Notes: generated by a model from the letters alone, not told the origin. A DNA stretch of 56,344 nucleotides from an uncultured Flammeovirgaceae bacterium (GCA_913045135.1 CAJWQD010000009.1:1-56344); one strand, 5' to 3'. Counted from the first letter of the stretch, positions 35,959 through 46,287 are shown. Numbers and translations are program-made.

Positions 35959-37166
35959 TATGAAGAAATGTCGAGGGGTTCATTATTATTGAAATTGAAT
36001 AAGAAAGAGAATCTGAGTGTATCTCCTAGCGGATTGTTCTGGTCTTTCGGAATTAAATAAGATAAGTCGAGGCCAAAGGTCGAATATCGTACCCCAAAGC
36101 CTACAGTAAAATATTTTCTGGCTCCTTTATTTTCATGTTCATAAAAATAACCTACTCTGGCAGCTACTATTTTTCCGTACCAGTATTCAGTACCTACTGA
36201 AAAAGTGAGTTCTTGCATTTCTTCACTGAAACCGCGGGGGGCATCATTGAAGGAACCAAATGTACCACTGATGAATGGACGGTTGGGATCTTTACCTGAT
36301 GAGATGGTGGGATTACCATTAAGGTCTGCAATTATAACTCCATTGTCATCTCTTTCATAAATAGGAGGTGAAGGCACTAATAATTTATTTATATCAAAGA
36401 TAAAAGTGAAAGAGTTGAATTCATCTAACTTCATTTTTAGTGCGGTTCCAATCCTGAGGTTGGCGGGGATAAAATCTTCAAATTCTTCACTCGTATAACT
36501 GATTTTTTGACCTAAATTAGAGATGTGAGCACCGAAGGACAGGTCAGTATCTAAACCACTTATATTCAGTGGTTTAATGTAATAAAATCCTAAATCAAAA
36601 GCAAGGCTTTTGCCTGCATTTGCACTAGGAGCTCCGGTACTATTTCCTAATAAATTAGACCAAATGTATCTGATGCTTAGTCCTCCGCTGAGATTTTTGG
36701 TTAATTTTCTTGAGTAAGTGGCATCAAAAGACAGTTCACGGGGATTTTCAATGCCAATGGGTAATCCTGTGACATCAGTGAGTTGAATTTCTCCTAGATC
36801 AAAATATCTCATACTAATGCCAAACGTTTGAATTTGATCAATCCTTTTATAGTAAGTGAGATAATTAAGAGACATATCGTCTACAATATTTCCTAACCAT
36901 GGCGAATACGAAAAAGATAGACCTGAGTTAAAATCGATAAAAGCAAGTTTTGCATTGTTCCAATGAATACTCTGGGCATCTGGGCTTGTTGCTACACCGG
37001 CATCACCTAAGGCAGATCCTCTGCTGTCTGGAGCAAAGCTTACAAATGGAACGGCAATTGAAATGGGATTATCTCCCTCTTGACCGGTAACACGAATTTG
37101 TCCTTTTGTTAAAAAATGGATCCAAATTATGGAAATGGAATATAAAAAGACTTTCATGGTTTGCAT
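35958..37166 (-). CDS. porV: Type IX secretion outer-membrane protein PorV
   Basis: A 402-residue outer-membrane beta-barrel of the FadL-like PorV/LptO family. After the leader comes the diagnostic stretch AVPFVSFAPDSRGSALGDAG and VATSPDAQSIHWNNAKLAF. PorV collects cargo from the Sov translocon, via its C-terminal domain, and delivers it to the sortase PorU. The porU gene lies immediately upstream (19-base gap), the conserved order in gliding Bacteroidota. ATGs at 37166 and 37157 are both plausible starts. The M16-like gene follows with a TAATG overlap. Confidence 0.92.
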   Translation of the reverse strand: MQTMKVFLYSISIIWIHFLTKGQIRVTGQEGDNPISIAVPFVSFAPDSRGSALGDAGVATSPDAQSIHWNNAKLAFIDFNSGLSFSYSPWLGNIVDDMSLNYLTYYKRIDQIQTFGISMRYFDLGEIQLTDVTGLPIGIENPRELSFDATYSRKLTKNLSGGLSIRYIWSNLLGNSTGAPSANAGKSLAFDLGFYYIKPLNISGLDTDLSFGAHISNLGQKISYTSEEFEDFIPANLRIGTALKMKLDEFNSFTFIFDINKLLVPSPPIYERDDNGVIIADLNGNPTISSGKDPNRPFISGTFGSFNDAPRGFSEEMQELTFSVGTEYWYGKIVAARVGYFYEHENKGARKYFTVGFGVRYSTFGLDLSYLIPKDQNNPLGDTLRFSFLFNFNNNEPLDISS

Positions 37167-37185
37167 TATCTTTAGTAAATTTAGT

Positions 37186-40100
37186 TCAATTATTTATTAT
37201 TAAACGCTCAATTGCAGATCCTTTTGCTTGATCTTGTGTACTTGAAACTTCTATCCGGAACAAATAAATTCCTTTTCTAAATCTGCCAGGAGGAAAAGCC
37301 AAATATAGGTCATCAACTTTTTTAGGGCTGTCATCAATTTTATATAACTCTTTGCTGATGATATTTCCTCGGGTGTCATATATACAGAGGTTGATGTCTA
37401 AAGCCTCTCCTATTCGATCATGCTCAAATGTGAAAGTAGTACCATCGACAGCTGGATTAGGGTAGTTCATCACATTATAGAGCGATAATTTAGGCTCGTT
37501 TGAAACTATGAAGTTAACGGATTGAGTGGAGGTGTTATTGTGTAAGTCCGATATTTTCAGAGTCGCTGTATGATTCCCAACAGACAGGTTTCTCAACGGG
37601 AAAGTGATGCTTCCTGATTTGTAAGTATCTAGATCAGCCACATAATAATTATTTAAAATATAGAGGCTTCCATCTTCCATGGTTAAGGTGATGTCTTGAT
37701 TGATACCGATGCCTGATGAATTGATACCACTGTCGTCTGCCGTTTTAGCAATGAACAGTATGTTCTCACCTACTATGTCTCCTGCATTGAATGAGTCATC
37801 ATTGATATAAAGATTTATTTCTGGTCGGTCATTGTCTACGGTGGCATTTTCTGCCGTATTACCCATGACAAAATCTTTAAAAAAGCCAGTCGCATCACTT
37901 TCAAGCTCATTATTTTGGGCATATAAAATAATTTTTCCAGACTCGAATCGATAACTTATGTTTTTGGGAACTATAAATTCAATCCAAAAATGGCCATTAG
38001 AAACTGTTGCTTGGCCTTCAAAAATTTTATTTTCTCTTACTGTATATGCAAACTTAGCATTTTCTTGACCCAAAGTCTCTTTTTCGGTAATTCGATCATA
38101 AACGGAAACATTTACACTTCCGTTGAAATCTTGAAGAAACATGCTGTCGATCGATAGTATTGATCCATTCAATCTTATTTTTTCGAGTGCACTTAATGTA
38201 TCGGTACCTAGATCCAAAATATTTAATCCGTTGATGCTATCAATGATAATTTTATTTTTTGGATATTGAAGCTGCAGCATGGGGTCTCCCAATAATGAAA
38301 AATTTCGATTATTCACATCAGAAACACTCTCATTTTTGGTAAATCTCATGATATCTCCTAACCTTAAGAAAGATCCATTTTCAGTTTTGAATAAATTTCT
38401 ATGAAATGCCTGATTGACCAATTTATTAGAAGAAGCATAAACGGGCCGAGTGGTGGTTAAAAGGGCAATGGCCCCACCATTTTCATTGAGTAATAGCTTT
38501 TCGGCACCTGAAGTATTAATTGATGGATCATCATATCTACCAAATTCACAGGTGGCCGTTAAGAACAGAGGTAAATGAAAACGATTATTTAAATCATTAA
38601 TTAGTGTTGCATCCATGATATTTTCAATGGCCCATTGATTTTCATTTCCATGACCCAGATAATCTACAACAAAAGTACCTTCCTCGAGTGCGTTGATAAG
38701 CGCTTCTCTTGTGAGCAGAGCAGATTCTCGAGTCGCCAAAACCTCTTGGGGTAATGCATCTACGTACAATTTGTTTAACCGGGTTTGCGGTTGAAAATTG
38801 TTAAAATAATCGGCAAGCTCTTCAGCAGCTTGTTGATGTAAATTGGCATCTCCATCATCAACCACATAGGTAATGCTATTTTTCCAAGACCCATACATTC
38901 TCTCATGAGAGGCATAACGGATAATTTTATCGGTAATATTCTTTGCTTCCTCTTTTGTCTTTACTGGAAGTCTTCCGATGCCAATTTCTAAACTATGATT
39001 TCCTTCTCCATTTTCAATCCAAAGACCCTCCTCATCTTCCAAAAAGCCAAAATAATCATCTGAGGAATAACTAGTGATGGGGTTGATGGAATTTCTGGAT
39101 TCATAAACAGGGACAAAGTTTGTGTTATTGGGTATTCGATCTTTGTAGTCAAAAGAACAATCTCCCATGAGTAACACATAGCGAAAACTCTCATTGAGAC
39201 TTCGATAAAACCTGATTGCATCCCTCAAGGCTGTTATATCTTGCATTCCTGATGAAAATTCATTGTAAATCTGGTAAGTTGTTACCACATCAACATCTAA
39301 ATGATCATGCGTTGAATGAAAATGGGCAATTCGATTTGCAGATGCTATAAATTCAGGATGGGTAATGATGAGTCCGTCCCTTGGATTTAGGCCGGAGATG
39401 TTTTGGTTTGAAATTGGATGAAAGGGGATGGGTTGGAGCAAGTTTTGCTTTGAAAATGCCACAAAGCGTTGATGGTCATAATTTAAGGTCGTATACTTAT
39501 GACTGTTTCCAACTGATTTTAGGGGTAAACTTTCTACTAAATGGCGCGTGATGTCCCAAACTTCTATTTCCTTTTCGCTGATGACTTCATAGGTGATTGT
39601 ATCTTCTTTCAATAAGGGATTTGAAAATAGTATTAAGTCATTGTGAAGGACCAAATTGCTGGCATAAGTCAGGACTATCTGGTCTAGATAGCCAATAAGT
39701 ACATCATAGCCTGAAACCACAGGGAGTTTTAGGGAGATTGTTGTTACGGCATCATTAGCCAAAAATTTGAAGAGTTTATTTTGTATATCGCCTTTTAAAT
39801 CATAAGTAGAATTTGATTCAGTATTAATGCCATCATAATTAATGAGTCCTAATAAGGTTTCATTTTCATAGATTTCAAAGGCACCTGCTAAATCACTTCT
39901 GCCGACGACTTTTATGAAGGCCTTAATGCTGTCTAAGGCGCCCTCGGTTTGAAAATTATAACTTCTACTTTCTCCTGCCCTAAAATAATTCTCAAACCAA
40001 TCTCTACCTGAATTACTTAATAGGTTTACCTCATCTAATTCATGCACTTGACGTGCCATATAGGAAGAATTAATAATATTTCTTAGATTGTAAATAGGTG

Positions 40101-40536
40101 CTTCTTTTACCCTAGCTCCTTCTGAACCTTCTGCGGTGATAAAGTAATAAGCAGTATCAGAAAAAATATTTTTTTCAAATTGCCAAAGGTCATCTGTCCA
40201 AGTCCAATTATTTGGTCCATTCGCATAAAATAGTATAAAGTCGTTGTCATCGAAAATCCCATCATCAAGACCATAACCTTTGAGCCTATTTTCAATTAGT
40301 CCTCGGGGTCTCTCCTCAGAATTCGCTTGTGGAAGCATCCCTATTCCATTACCAAAAACTTTAATTGTATTAGGTTGGCTATAATCAATTCCAATTTCAT
40401 TAAGAAAGTTCTTATCAATTTTGTAGATTCCCTCCTTGGTAACTCCAATTTTATACCAATACCCCTGATCAAATAAAGTGGTTTGTCCTTTTGATACTAA
40501 TGGAATAAAAATAAGAAAGGTATAAAATAATTTCAC
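37186..40536 (-). CDS. porU: Type IX secretion sortase PorU
   Basis: A 1116-residue C25 (gingipain-like) peptidase, the T9SS signal peptidase/sortase that removes C-terminal sorting domains and attaches cargo to lipopolysaccharide. The catalytic His629 lies in YLGHGNENQW and Cys663 in LTATCEFGRYDDP. A signal peptide (1-17) precedes a long N-terminal beta region. The C-terminus (SNEPKLSLYNVMNYPNPAVD ... KGIYLFRIEV) is a T9SS-type domain, as in known PorU. It sits between pssA (38-base gap) and porV. Confidence 0.94.
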   Translation of the reverse strand: MKLFYTFLIFIPLVSKGQTTLFDQGYWYKIGVTKEGIYKIDKNFLNEIGIDYSQPNTIKVFGNGIGMLPQANSEERPRGLIENRLKGYGLDDGIFDDNDFILFYANGPNNWTWTDDLWQFEKNIFSDTAYYFITAEGSEGARVKEAPIYNLRNIINSSYMARQVHELDEVNLLSNSGRDWFENYFRAGESRSYNFQTEGALDSIKAFIKVVGRSDLAGAFEIYENETLLGLINYDGINTESNSTYDLKGDIQNKLFKFLANDAVTTISLKLPVVSGYDVLIGYLDQIVLTYASNLVLHNDLILFSNPLLKEDTITYEVISEKEIEVWDITRHLVESLPLKSVGNSHKYTTLNYDHQRFVAFSKQNLLQPIPFHPISNQNISGLNPRDGLIITHPEFIASANRIAHFHSTHDHLDVDVVTTYQIYNEFSSGMQDITALRDAIRFYRSLNESFRYVLLMGDCSFDYKDRIPNNTNFVPVYESRNSINPITSYSSDDYFGFLEDEEGLWIENGEGNHSLEIGIGRLPVKTKEEAKNITDKIIRYASHERMYGSWKNSITYVVDDGDANLHQQAAEELADYFNNFQPQTRLNKLYVDALPQEVLATRESALLTREALINALEEGTFVVDYLGHGNENQWAIENIMDATLINDLNNRFHLPLFLTATCEFGRYDDPSINTSGAEKLLLNENGGAIALLTTTRPVYASSNKLVNQAFHRNLFKTENGSFLRLGDIMRFTKNESVSDVNNRNFSLLGDPMLQLQYPKNKIIIDSINGLNILDLGTDTLSALEKIRLNGSILSIDSMFLQDFNGSVNVSVYDRITEKETLGQENAKFAYTVRENKIFEGQATVSNGHFWIEFIVPKNISYRFESGKIILYAQNNELESDATGFFKDFVMGNTAENATVDNDRPEINLYINDDSFNAGDIVGENILFIAKTADDSGINSSGIGINQDITLTMEDGSLYILNNYYVADLDTYKSGSITFPLRNLSVGNHTATLKISDLHNNTSTQSVNFIVSNEPKLSLYNVMNYPNPAVDGTTFTFEHDRIGEALDINLCIYDTRGNIISKELYKIDDSPKKVDDLYLAFPPGRFRKGIYLFRIEVSSTQDQAKGSAIERLIINN

Positions 40537-40574
40537 TTTTGTATGTAACGATTTTAAATCAATAAAATTATTTA

Positions 40575-41261
40575 TTAGCCCAAAATTCTATGTACTGCAG
40601 GTATATTTGATAGGAAGGAAAGAATAATGTAAATAGGTATGGAATAGGGTAAAAAATTTAGCTTAAAAAGCGTTAAACCTGTGAGCATCAGTAGCACGGT
40701 TATATATCTCAATTCATTACCTCTTAAAACCATCGATTTAAATTTTAAACTGATCATTTTAATGGGTGCAATCAAAAGGAGACTTACTGTAAGACTAAAA
40801 AAAGGAATAAAATAAATCCAGGAAACCAAAAAGGGAATATCAACTATGGTTACTGAGAGCAAGGCTGCGGCGGGTGTAGGTAATCCAATAAACGAGTCGG
40901 TTTGTGCGGAATTTAAATTAAATTTAGCTAATCTTAGGGCGGCAAAAACAGGAATTGTTGTGGCACTGTAAGACAACCAATAGAAATTATCCGGCATCAA
41001 ATAAGTCCACTTGTATAGGAACAACCCGGGGAGTACACCAAAACTCACCATATCGGCTAAAGAGTCTAATTCTTTGCCATATAAGCTCGTGTTATTAAGT
41101 AATTTTGCAATAAAACCATCAAAAAAGTCAAAAATGCCAGCGATTATAATAAAATAAAGGGTGTTTTGATAGTTACCCTCAAAAACATTTATGATCCCCA
41201 GGACTCCAATCAAAAGATTGAATAATGTGAGCAAGTTCGGTATGTATTTAAATAAACTCAA
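40575..41261 (-). CDS. pssA: CDP-diacylglycerol-serine O-phosphatidyltransferase
   Basis: A 228-residue membrane enzyme making phosphatidylserine, precursor of phosphatidylethanolamine. The CDP-alcohol phosphotransferase motif is D45FFDG49xxAK53-x8-G62-x3-D66-x3-D70; the usual Arg after Ala is Lys here. About six membrane segments are evident. The PssA subtype is supported by the opening KYIPNLLTLFNLLIGVLGI. Its start overlaps the MBL-fold gene by 4 bases, and porU follows, so it heads into the T9SS operon. Confidence 0.9.
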   Translation of the reverse strand: MSLFKYIPNLLTLFNLLIGVLGIINVFEGNYQNTLYFIIIAGIFDFFDGFIAKLLNNTSLYGKELDSLADMVSFGVLPGLFLYKWTYLMPDNFYWLSYSATTIPVFAALRLAKFNLNSAQTDSFIGLPTPAAALLSVTIVDIPFLVSWIYFIPFFSLTVSLLLIAPIKMISLKFKSMVLRGNELRYITVLLMLTGLTLFKLNFLPYSIPIYIILSFLSNIPAVHRILG

Positions 41262-41896
41262 GGTTTTATAAAGGGATTCTTCTTTTTTTCATGACCTACA
41301 GTAGTACTAGGACCATGTCCAGGATAAATTTTGACGGTATCTGGCAGTGTGTATACTTGATTTTTGATGCTTTCTTCTAAGGTTTTAAAATTACCCCCAG
41401 GAAGATCCGTCCGACCAATGCTTTCACGGAAAATAACGTCACCTGCAATCAGCAATTGATCAGCAGCGTGGTAGAACATCAGGTGTCCTTCAGAATGACC
41501 AGGTGCATATAAGATTTCTAATTCTTCGGAACCAAACTTAATCATATCTTTTTCGCTAAGCATTATGTCGGGCTGGGCTTCCTCATAACCCTGAATGCCC
41601 ATAGTAGGGGCATAGGTAGAGACAGATTTCAGTAAATTCTTTTCAGTAGCGGGAATCCACAAAGGAATTTCATATAATTTTTTTAAATAATCATTACCTA
41701 ATACGTGATCGATGTGGCAATGGGTATTAATGATAGCGATAGGATTTAATTTGTTGATTTTTATGAAATCCGTAAGCTCTTTTTTTTCAAAGCTTTCGTA
41801 ACAACCAGGATCGATAATAAGTGTTTCTCCATTAGCACTTGATAATAGATATGTGTTTTCGTAGAAAGCGTTGAATACAAAGGATTTTATGTCCAT
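41258..41896 (-). CDS. MBL-fold metallohydrolase, glyoxalase II-like
   Basis: A 212-residue cytoplasmic metallo-beta-lactamase-fold hydrolase. The metal motif is THCHIDH (HxHxDH, 59-64), with later ligands in APGHSEGH and the bridging Asp in IAGDVIF, and YPGHGP at the end. It is close to glyoxalase II/YcbL-type thioesterases but lacks the glutathione-binding C-terminal domain. It is the first gene of the minus-strand pssA-porU-porV unit and diverges from the oxidoreductase gene at 41942 across only 45 bases. Confidence 0.88.
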   Translation of the reverse strand: MDIKSFVFNAFYENTYLLSSANGETLIIDPGCYESFEKKELTDFIKINKLNPIAIINTHCHIDHVLGNDYLKKLYEIPLWIPATEKNLLKSVSTYAPTMGIQGYEEAQPDIMLSEKDMIKFGSEELEILYAPGHSEGHLMFYHAADQLLIAGDVIFRESIGRTDLPGGNFKTLEESIKNQVYTLPDTVKIYPGHGPSTTVGHEKKKNPFIKP

Positions 41897-41941
41897 AAAT
41901 TATACATTTAATGCAAATTTGTTTAAAAAGTCTGTAAGAAA

Positions 41942-42979
41942 ATGCAAAAGCGAGATATTTTGATTGTGGGGCAGGGGTTGGCTGGAAGTTTATTGGCTTT
42001 GGAGTTCGAAAAAAGAGGAAAAAAAGTCATGATAATAGACAATAATCCATCCGTGAGTTCATCAAAAGTGGCTGCAGGTTTGTACAATCCTATAACAGGG
42101 CGTAAGATGATTAAAACTTGGTTGGCAGATGAATTATTCCCAAATCTTTCTAAATATTATCAAGATTTAGAAAAAAAAATAGATGCAAAATTTCATTTTA
42201 GTAAAACTATTTATCGGCCTTTTAACAATATAGGAGAACAAAATGATTGGTCTTTAAGAACTGTAGAGTTAGGTTATAACCTATACATTAAATTTACTTT
42301 AAATTATTCAATGGAGATAGATCAATTAATAGATCCCTTGGGAGGGTTCTTCATAAATTATTCTGGCATGATTGATGTTCCAGAGTTGATAAGCCAATGT
42401 AAAAAATATTTCAAATCTCGAGGTATGTATACTGAAGAAAGGGTACATGTCGAAGCTTTAGACGTGGGAGAAGTACATGTAAAACTAGGATCTTTTGAGG
42501 CGGATAAGATTATTTTTTGTGAAGGACCTATGGCTGTAAATAATCCCCTATGGTCCGATTTAAAATTTAAATTAGTGAAAGGTGAAATTTTAGACGTTTC
42601 ATGTCCTACAAAGATAGATCATATCGTGAGTAAGGGTATTTTTATGTTGCCTTTCAAAGACTATGTGAGAGTGGGGTCCACCTATAATAATAAAAATCAA
42701 AATGAGGAGCCAACCGAAAAAGGGAGGTTGGAACTCTTGAATAGGTTAAGTAAGTTATATGGTGGAGATGTGAATATTTTAAAACATAGGGCTGCGTTAA
42801 GACCTGCCACTTTCGATAGGAAGCCCTTTATAGGTTTTCATGATAAGTTTAAAAATGTAGCTATATTTAATGGTTTTGGAAGTAAAGGGGTCTCTTTAAT
42901 TCCTTACTTTGCAATGAACTTGGCAGATCATATTTGTTTTGGAAAAAAAATGTCTTTGGAGGTAAACCCCGTCCGCTGA
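41942..42979 (+). CDS. FAD-dependent oxidoreductase (DAO family)
   Basis: A 345-residue D-amino-acid oxidase-type flavoprotein. The dinucleotide motif ILIVGQGLAGSLLALEF (6-22) ends in the acidic MIIDNN. Further family features are SKVAAGLYNPITGRKM near 40-55 and the C-terminal FNGFGSKGVSLIPYFA, which contacts FAD. It would oxidise an amine or amino acid in the cytoplasm; the substrate is unknown. It heads a plus-strand cluster; the large outer-membrane protein gene starts 2 bases after its stop. Confidence 0.85.
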   Translation: MQKRDILIVGQGLAGSLLALEFEKRGKKVMIIDNNPSVSSSKVAAGLYNPITGRKMIKTWLADELFPNLSKYYQDLEKKIDAKFHFSKTIYRPFNNIGEQNDWSLRTVELGYNLYIKFTLNYSMEIDQLIDPLGGFFINYSGMIDVPELISQCKKYFKSRGMYTEERVHVEALDVGEVHVKLGSFEADKIIFCEGPMAVNNPLWSDLKFKLVKGEILDVSCPTKIDHIVSKGIFMLPFKDYVRVGSTYNNKNQNEEPTEKGRLELLNRLSKLYGGDVNILKHRAALRPATFDRKPFIGFHDKFKNVAIFNGFGSKGVSLIPYFAMNLADHICFGKKMSLEVNPVR

Positions 42980-42981
42980 AA

Positions 42982-45900
42982 ATGGAAGTAAAAAAAACTA
43001 TATTTTTATTCATCTATGTGTTGTCGATATCAACATCTTTCGGTCAATACTATGACACAGATTTTGGTCATAATAGGGTGCAATATAAAAATTTTAATTG
43101 GTTGTACTATTCCACCAGCCATTTTGATGTTTATTATTATGATGAAGGAGGTAAATATGCCAAAGAGGCTATCGATTATCTAGAGGAGGAATTTAATAGG
43201 TTGACAGATGTATTGGGTTATTCGCCCAGTGCTAAAACTAAGATTATAATTTATAACTCCTACAATGACCTTCAGCAGAGTAATATAGGTATTAATGGTT
43301 CCATTTTCACCATTGGAGGAGAAATGAAATTTGTCAAGCTACAGCTTGAAATTGCAAATCCAGGGACAGCACAGGTATTTAAAGAAGAGCTTATTTTTCT
43401 TCTGTCTCGTACTTTAATCAACGATATGCTTTTTGGTGGTAGTCTTAAAGAGGTCTTTCAAAGTTCACATCTTCTAAAACTTCCTGAATGGTTCATAGAT
43501 GGCGCAGCAAGGTATTTAGCCTATGGTTGGGATCTGAAAATGGATGATTTTATAAGAGACTATCTAGATGCCAAGCACATCAGGAAGGAAAAAAAGGTTC
43601 AAGGAGATCAAGCGAGTATATTGGGACAAGCTATATGGAATTATATCGCCATTAAATATGGGGTCTCTAATATATCTAATATTCTTAATTTGACCAGAAT
43701 TATGCATAAAGAAGATGTGAGCATAAGTAACACACTAGGAATTAGTTATAAGCAATTTTCTAAAAATTGGAAAAATTATTATGCCGTCGGAAAAGATGAA
43801 ATTAATCAGATTTATGATCCTTTAGTTAAAGAAAAGATCATTTCAACTAACAAAAAAGAAAATCTGTATTTTAATGATGTTGCAGTTAGTGAAACTGGAA
43901 AATACATTGCTTATACTGAGAATTCCTATGGCAGGTTATCTGTTTATTTAAGAAATATGGATACGGGAAATAAAACTCGGGTTCTCAAAGGAGGCTACCA
44001 AGTGGAAAAGGAGCATATAGATCAAGATCTTCCTCTAATAGATTTCGCTGGAGATAATCTTTTAGGAATTATTTATTTTAAAAGAGGATTTTTATATCTA
44101 TCAACTTACAATCTTGAAACAGGTCTTTTTAATGAAAAACCACTTACAAGGTTCAACCAAGTCAAAAGCTTTTCTTTAAACAAAAATGGAAGACTAGCGA
44201 TTATAAGTGGAGACATAGATGGGCAAAGTGATCTATTTCTTGTTAGTGTATTGAGAAATTCAGTTCGACGAATTACTTCAGATATTTTTGATGATATAGA
44301 TCCAACCTTTATACCTGGAACCGCAGCTATTGTTTTTAGTTCTAATCGTCCCTCAGATGCTTTAAATATTGCAGATACAAGTATTAAAAATTTAAATAAC
44401 CATTTCAATTTATTTTTATTTGACATAGATACAACTACCAATCAATATTTTAGAATGACTAATACTAATACCAGAAATACAAAACCCATATTTAAAAATC
44501 AATTGGAATTATATTTTTTGAGCGATCAAAGGGGTATTACTAACGTGTTCAAGTATGAAATGCCCGAGGGAATTCAAACTCAAGTAACCAATTTTAGTAG
44601 CAGTTTAAAGGATTTTGATTTACATTTTAGTAATGATAATGGAATGGTTTTTATAGCTTTTGACCGGGGTGAGGATCACATTTATTATTATCCAAATATA
44701 GATATTGAGTCCTCAAAATTTACCACTGAGACAACTCGACAAAAAATCAGACAAGGCCAATATATTGCTGAGTTTCTTGATAGAAGAAAAATTGAAAAAC
44801 TAAGAAAAGAAAAAGCATTCGTCGATACTAAGGCGGAAAGCATATTTAAGCAAGGCCAAGAGGAGTCATTAAATTTGGATAGTACCTTTAATGAAGTAGT
44901 GGAAAAAGAAATAGACCCAGATGTTTTTGCTTTTGAGGAATCTAACTCATCTCAGGATCCCCAATATATAGATACAGAGGATTATAAATTTGAGGATAGA
45001 GAAGTTAAAGCAAAATCAAATGAGAAATTGAAAATAGATTCTTTTTTTAAAAATTATCAACGATTAACTATGGATAATGAGGTGTGGGGTCCACGGAAAT
45101 ATGAGCCTAGATTTAGTTCAAATAACCTAATTAATGATTTTGTCTTAGATCCACTCAGAGGATTCGGCTTTTCAGCAGAAATACAAGTTTCAGATGTTTT
45201 GGGAAATCATGTAATCAATGCAGGAGGTATGTTGACCAACAGTTTTAATCAAAGTGATCTTTTTGCAGAATATAATTATTTGAAATACTGGATGGACTTT
45301 AAAGTAAGGGTCATTAGGCAATCTATATATTTTGAAAATGATGCGGAAAATTTTTTAAGACAGTCCTATAAATTAAACGGAATGATAGTGGGAGCATCAG
45401 TTCCATTGACCAATAAATTCAGACTTGAGTTGAATCCTTTTATTAAACAAACTAGTTTCAATAATCTGCAATATGAAAGTGTGAATGCCAATGCTACTGT
45501 TGATTATGCTGAGGACAGTCGTGTTTGGTATTCTGGATTTCATTTAAAAGGGGTTTTTGACAATACAGAGGAGCAAGGGTTCAATATCTTACAAGGGACT
45601 AGAGCTCTTATTGAGTTTCAGTATAATCAATCATTTTCGAAAAATAAGTCTTTTAATCTATTCAGGTTTGATTTGAGGCATTATCAAAAAATCCATAATG
45701 AGTTGACATTAGCTACCCGTCTTTACATGGGGAAATCATTTGGCATGAATCCACAAAAGTTTCTTTTAGGAGGAGTACCTAATTGGGTGTTGGCTACGAC
45801 CAAAGAACATTCTGGAGAAGATCCGTTGAATGTAGCTAACGAGATCGATAATAGTAATTTACTTTTTACAGAATTTGTAAACCATATGCGAGGCTATGAT

Positions 45901-46278
45901 CTGAATGAGAAATATGGTACTGCAGCTATGCTGATTAATATAGAATTGAAATTTCCAGTATTTCAATATTTATCGAAATTTCCTGTAAAATCTACTTTTT
46001 TGAGAAATTTCATGTTGATAGCTTTTACCGATATTGGCTCTGCTTGGGATGGAAAAATTCCTATCACACGGAAAGGAAGCATTATATTTATTGATTACGA
46101 GGAGACACCTTTTAAAGCTAATGTGGCAAACTATGCCAGTCCGTGGCTCGCGAGCTGCGGCTTTGGACTTAGAACGGCCTTATTGGGTTATTATCTCAAA
46201 ATTGATTACGCAAGACCGATAGAAGATTTTGAGATAAAATCTGCAAAATTCACCCTTTCATTGGGTTTAGACTTTTAA
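42982..46278 (+). CDS. Outer-membrane protein: MA-like, propeller and barrel domains
   Basis: A 1098-residue exported protein. The ATG at 42982 gives a clean signal peptide (MEVKKTIFLFIYVLSISTSFG); an in-frame upstream ATG lies inside the preceding gene. Residues about 20-270 resemble a peptidase MA-like gluzincin (LPEWFIDGAARYLAYG) but the HExxH zinc site is missing (EELIFLLSRTL). Residues about 290-600 are TolB/WD40-like propeller repeats (ISGDIDGQSDLFLVS, IVFSSNRPSDA). After a charged linker, about 720-1098 form a BamA-like barrel (VLGNHVINAGGML ... TLSLGLDF). It may be an envelope biogenesis protein; function unproven. Confidence 0.82.
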   Translation: MEVKKTIFLFIYVLSISTSFGQYYDTDFGHNRVQYKNFNWLYYSTSHFDVYYYDEGGKYAKEAIDYLEEEFNRLTDVLGYSPSAKTKIIIYNSYNDLQQSNIGINGSIFTIGGEMKFVKLQLEIANPGTAQVFKEELIFLLSRTLINDMLFGGSLKEVFQSSHLLKLPEWFIDGAARYLAYGWDLKMDDFIRDYLDAKHIRKEKKVQGDQASILGQAIWNYIAIKYGVSNISNILNLTRIMHKEDVSISNTLGISYKQFSKNWKNYYAVGKDEINQIYDPLVKEKIISTNKKENLYFNDVAVSETGKYIAYTENSYGRLSVYLRNMDTGNKTRVLKGGYQVEKEHIDQDLPLIDFAGDNLLGIIYFKRGFLYLSTYNLETGLFNEKPLTRFNQVKSFSLNKNGRLAIISGDIDGQSDLFLVSVLRNSVRRITSDIFDDIDPTFIPGTAAIVFSSNRPSDALNIADTSIKNLNNHFNLFLFDIDTTTNQYFRMTNTNTRNTKPIFKNQLELYFLSDQRGITNVFKYEMPEGIQTQVTNFSSSLKDFDLHFSNDNGMVFIAFDRGEDHIYYYPNIDIESSKFTTETTRQKIRQGQYIAEFLDRRKIEKLRKEKAFVDTKAESIFKQGQEESLNLDSTFNEVVEKEIDPDVFAFEESNSSQDPQYIDTEDYKFEDREVKAKSNEKLKIDSFFKNYQRLTMDNEVWGPRKYEPRFSSNNLINDFVLDPLRGFGFSAEIQVSDVLGNHVINAGGMLTNSFNQSDLFAEYNYLKYWMDFKVRVIRQSIYFENDAENFLRQSYKLNGMIVGASVPLTNKFRLELNPFIKQTSFNNLQYESVNANATVDYAEDSRVWYSGFHLKGVFDNTEEQGFNILQGTRALIEFQYNQSFSKNKSFNLFRFDLRHYQKIHNELTLATRLYMGKSFGMNPQKFLLGGVPNWVLATTKEHSGEDPLNVANEIDNSNLLFTEFVNHMRGYDLNEKYGTAAMLINIELKFPVFQYLSKFPVKSTFLRNFMLIAFTDIGSAWDGKIPITRKGSIIFIDYEETPFKANVANYASPWLASCGFGLRTALLGYYLKIDYARPIEDFEIKSAKFTLSLGLDF

Positions 46279-46287
46279 TATTGTAAG

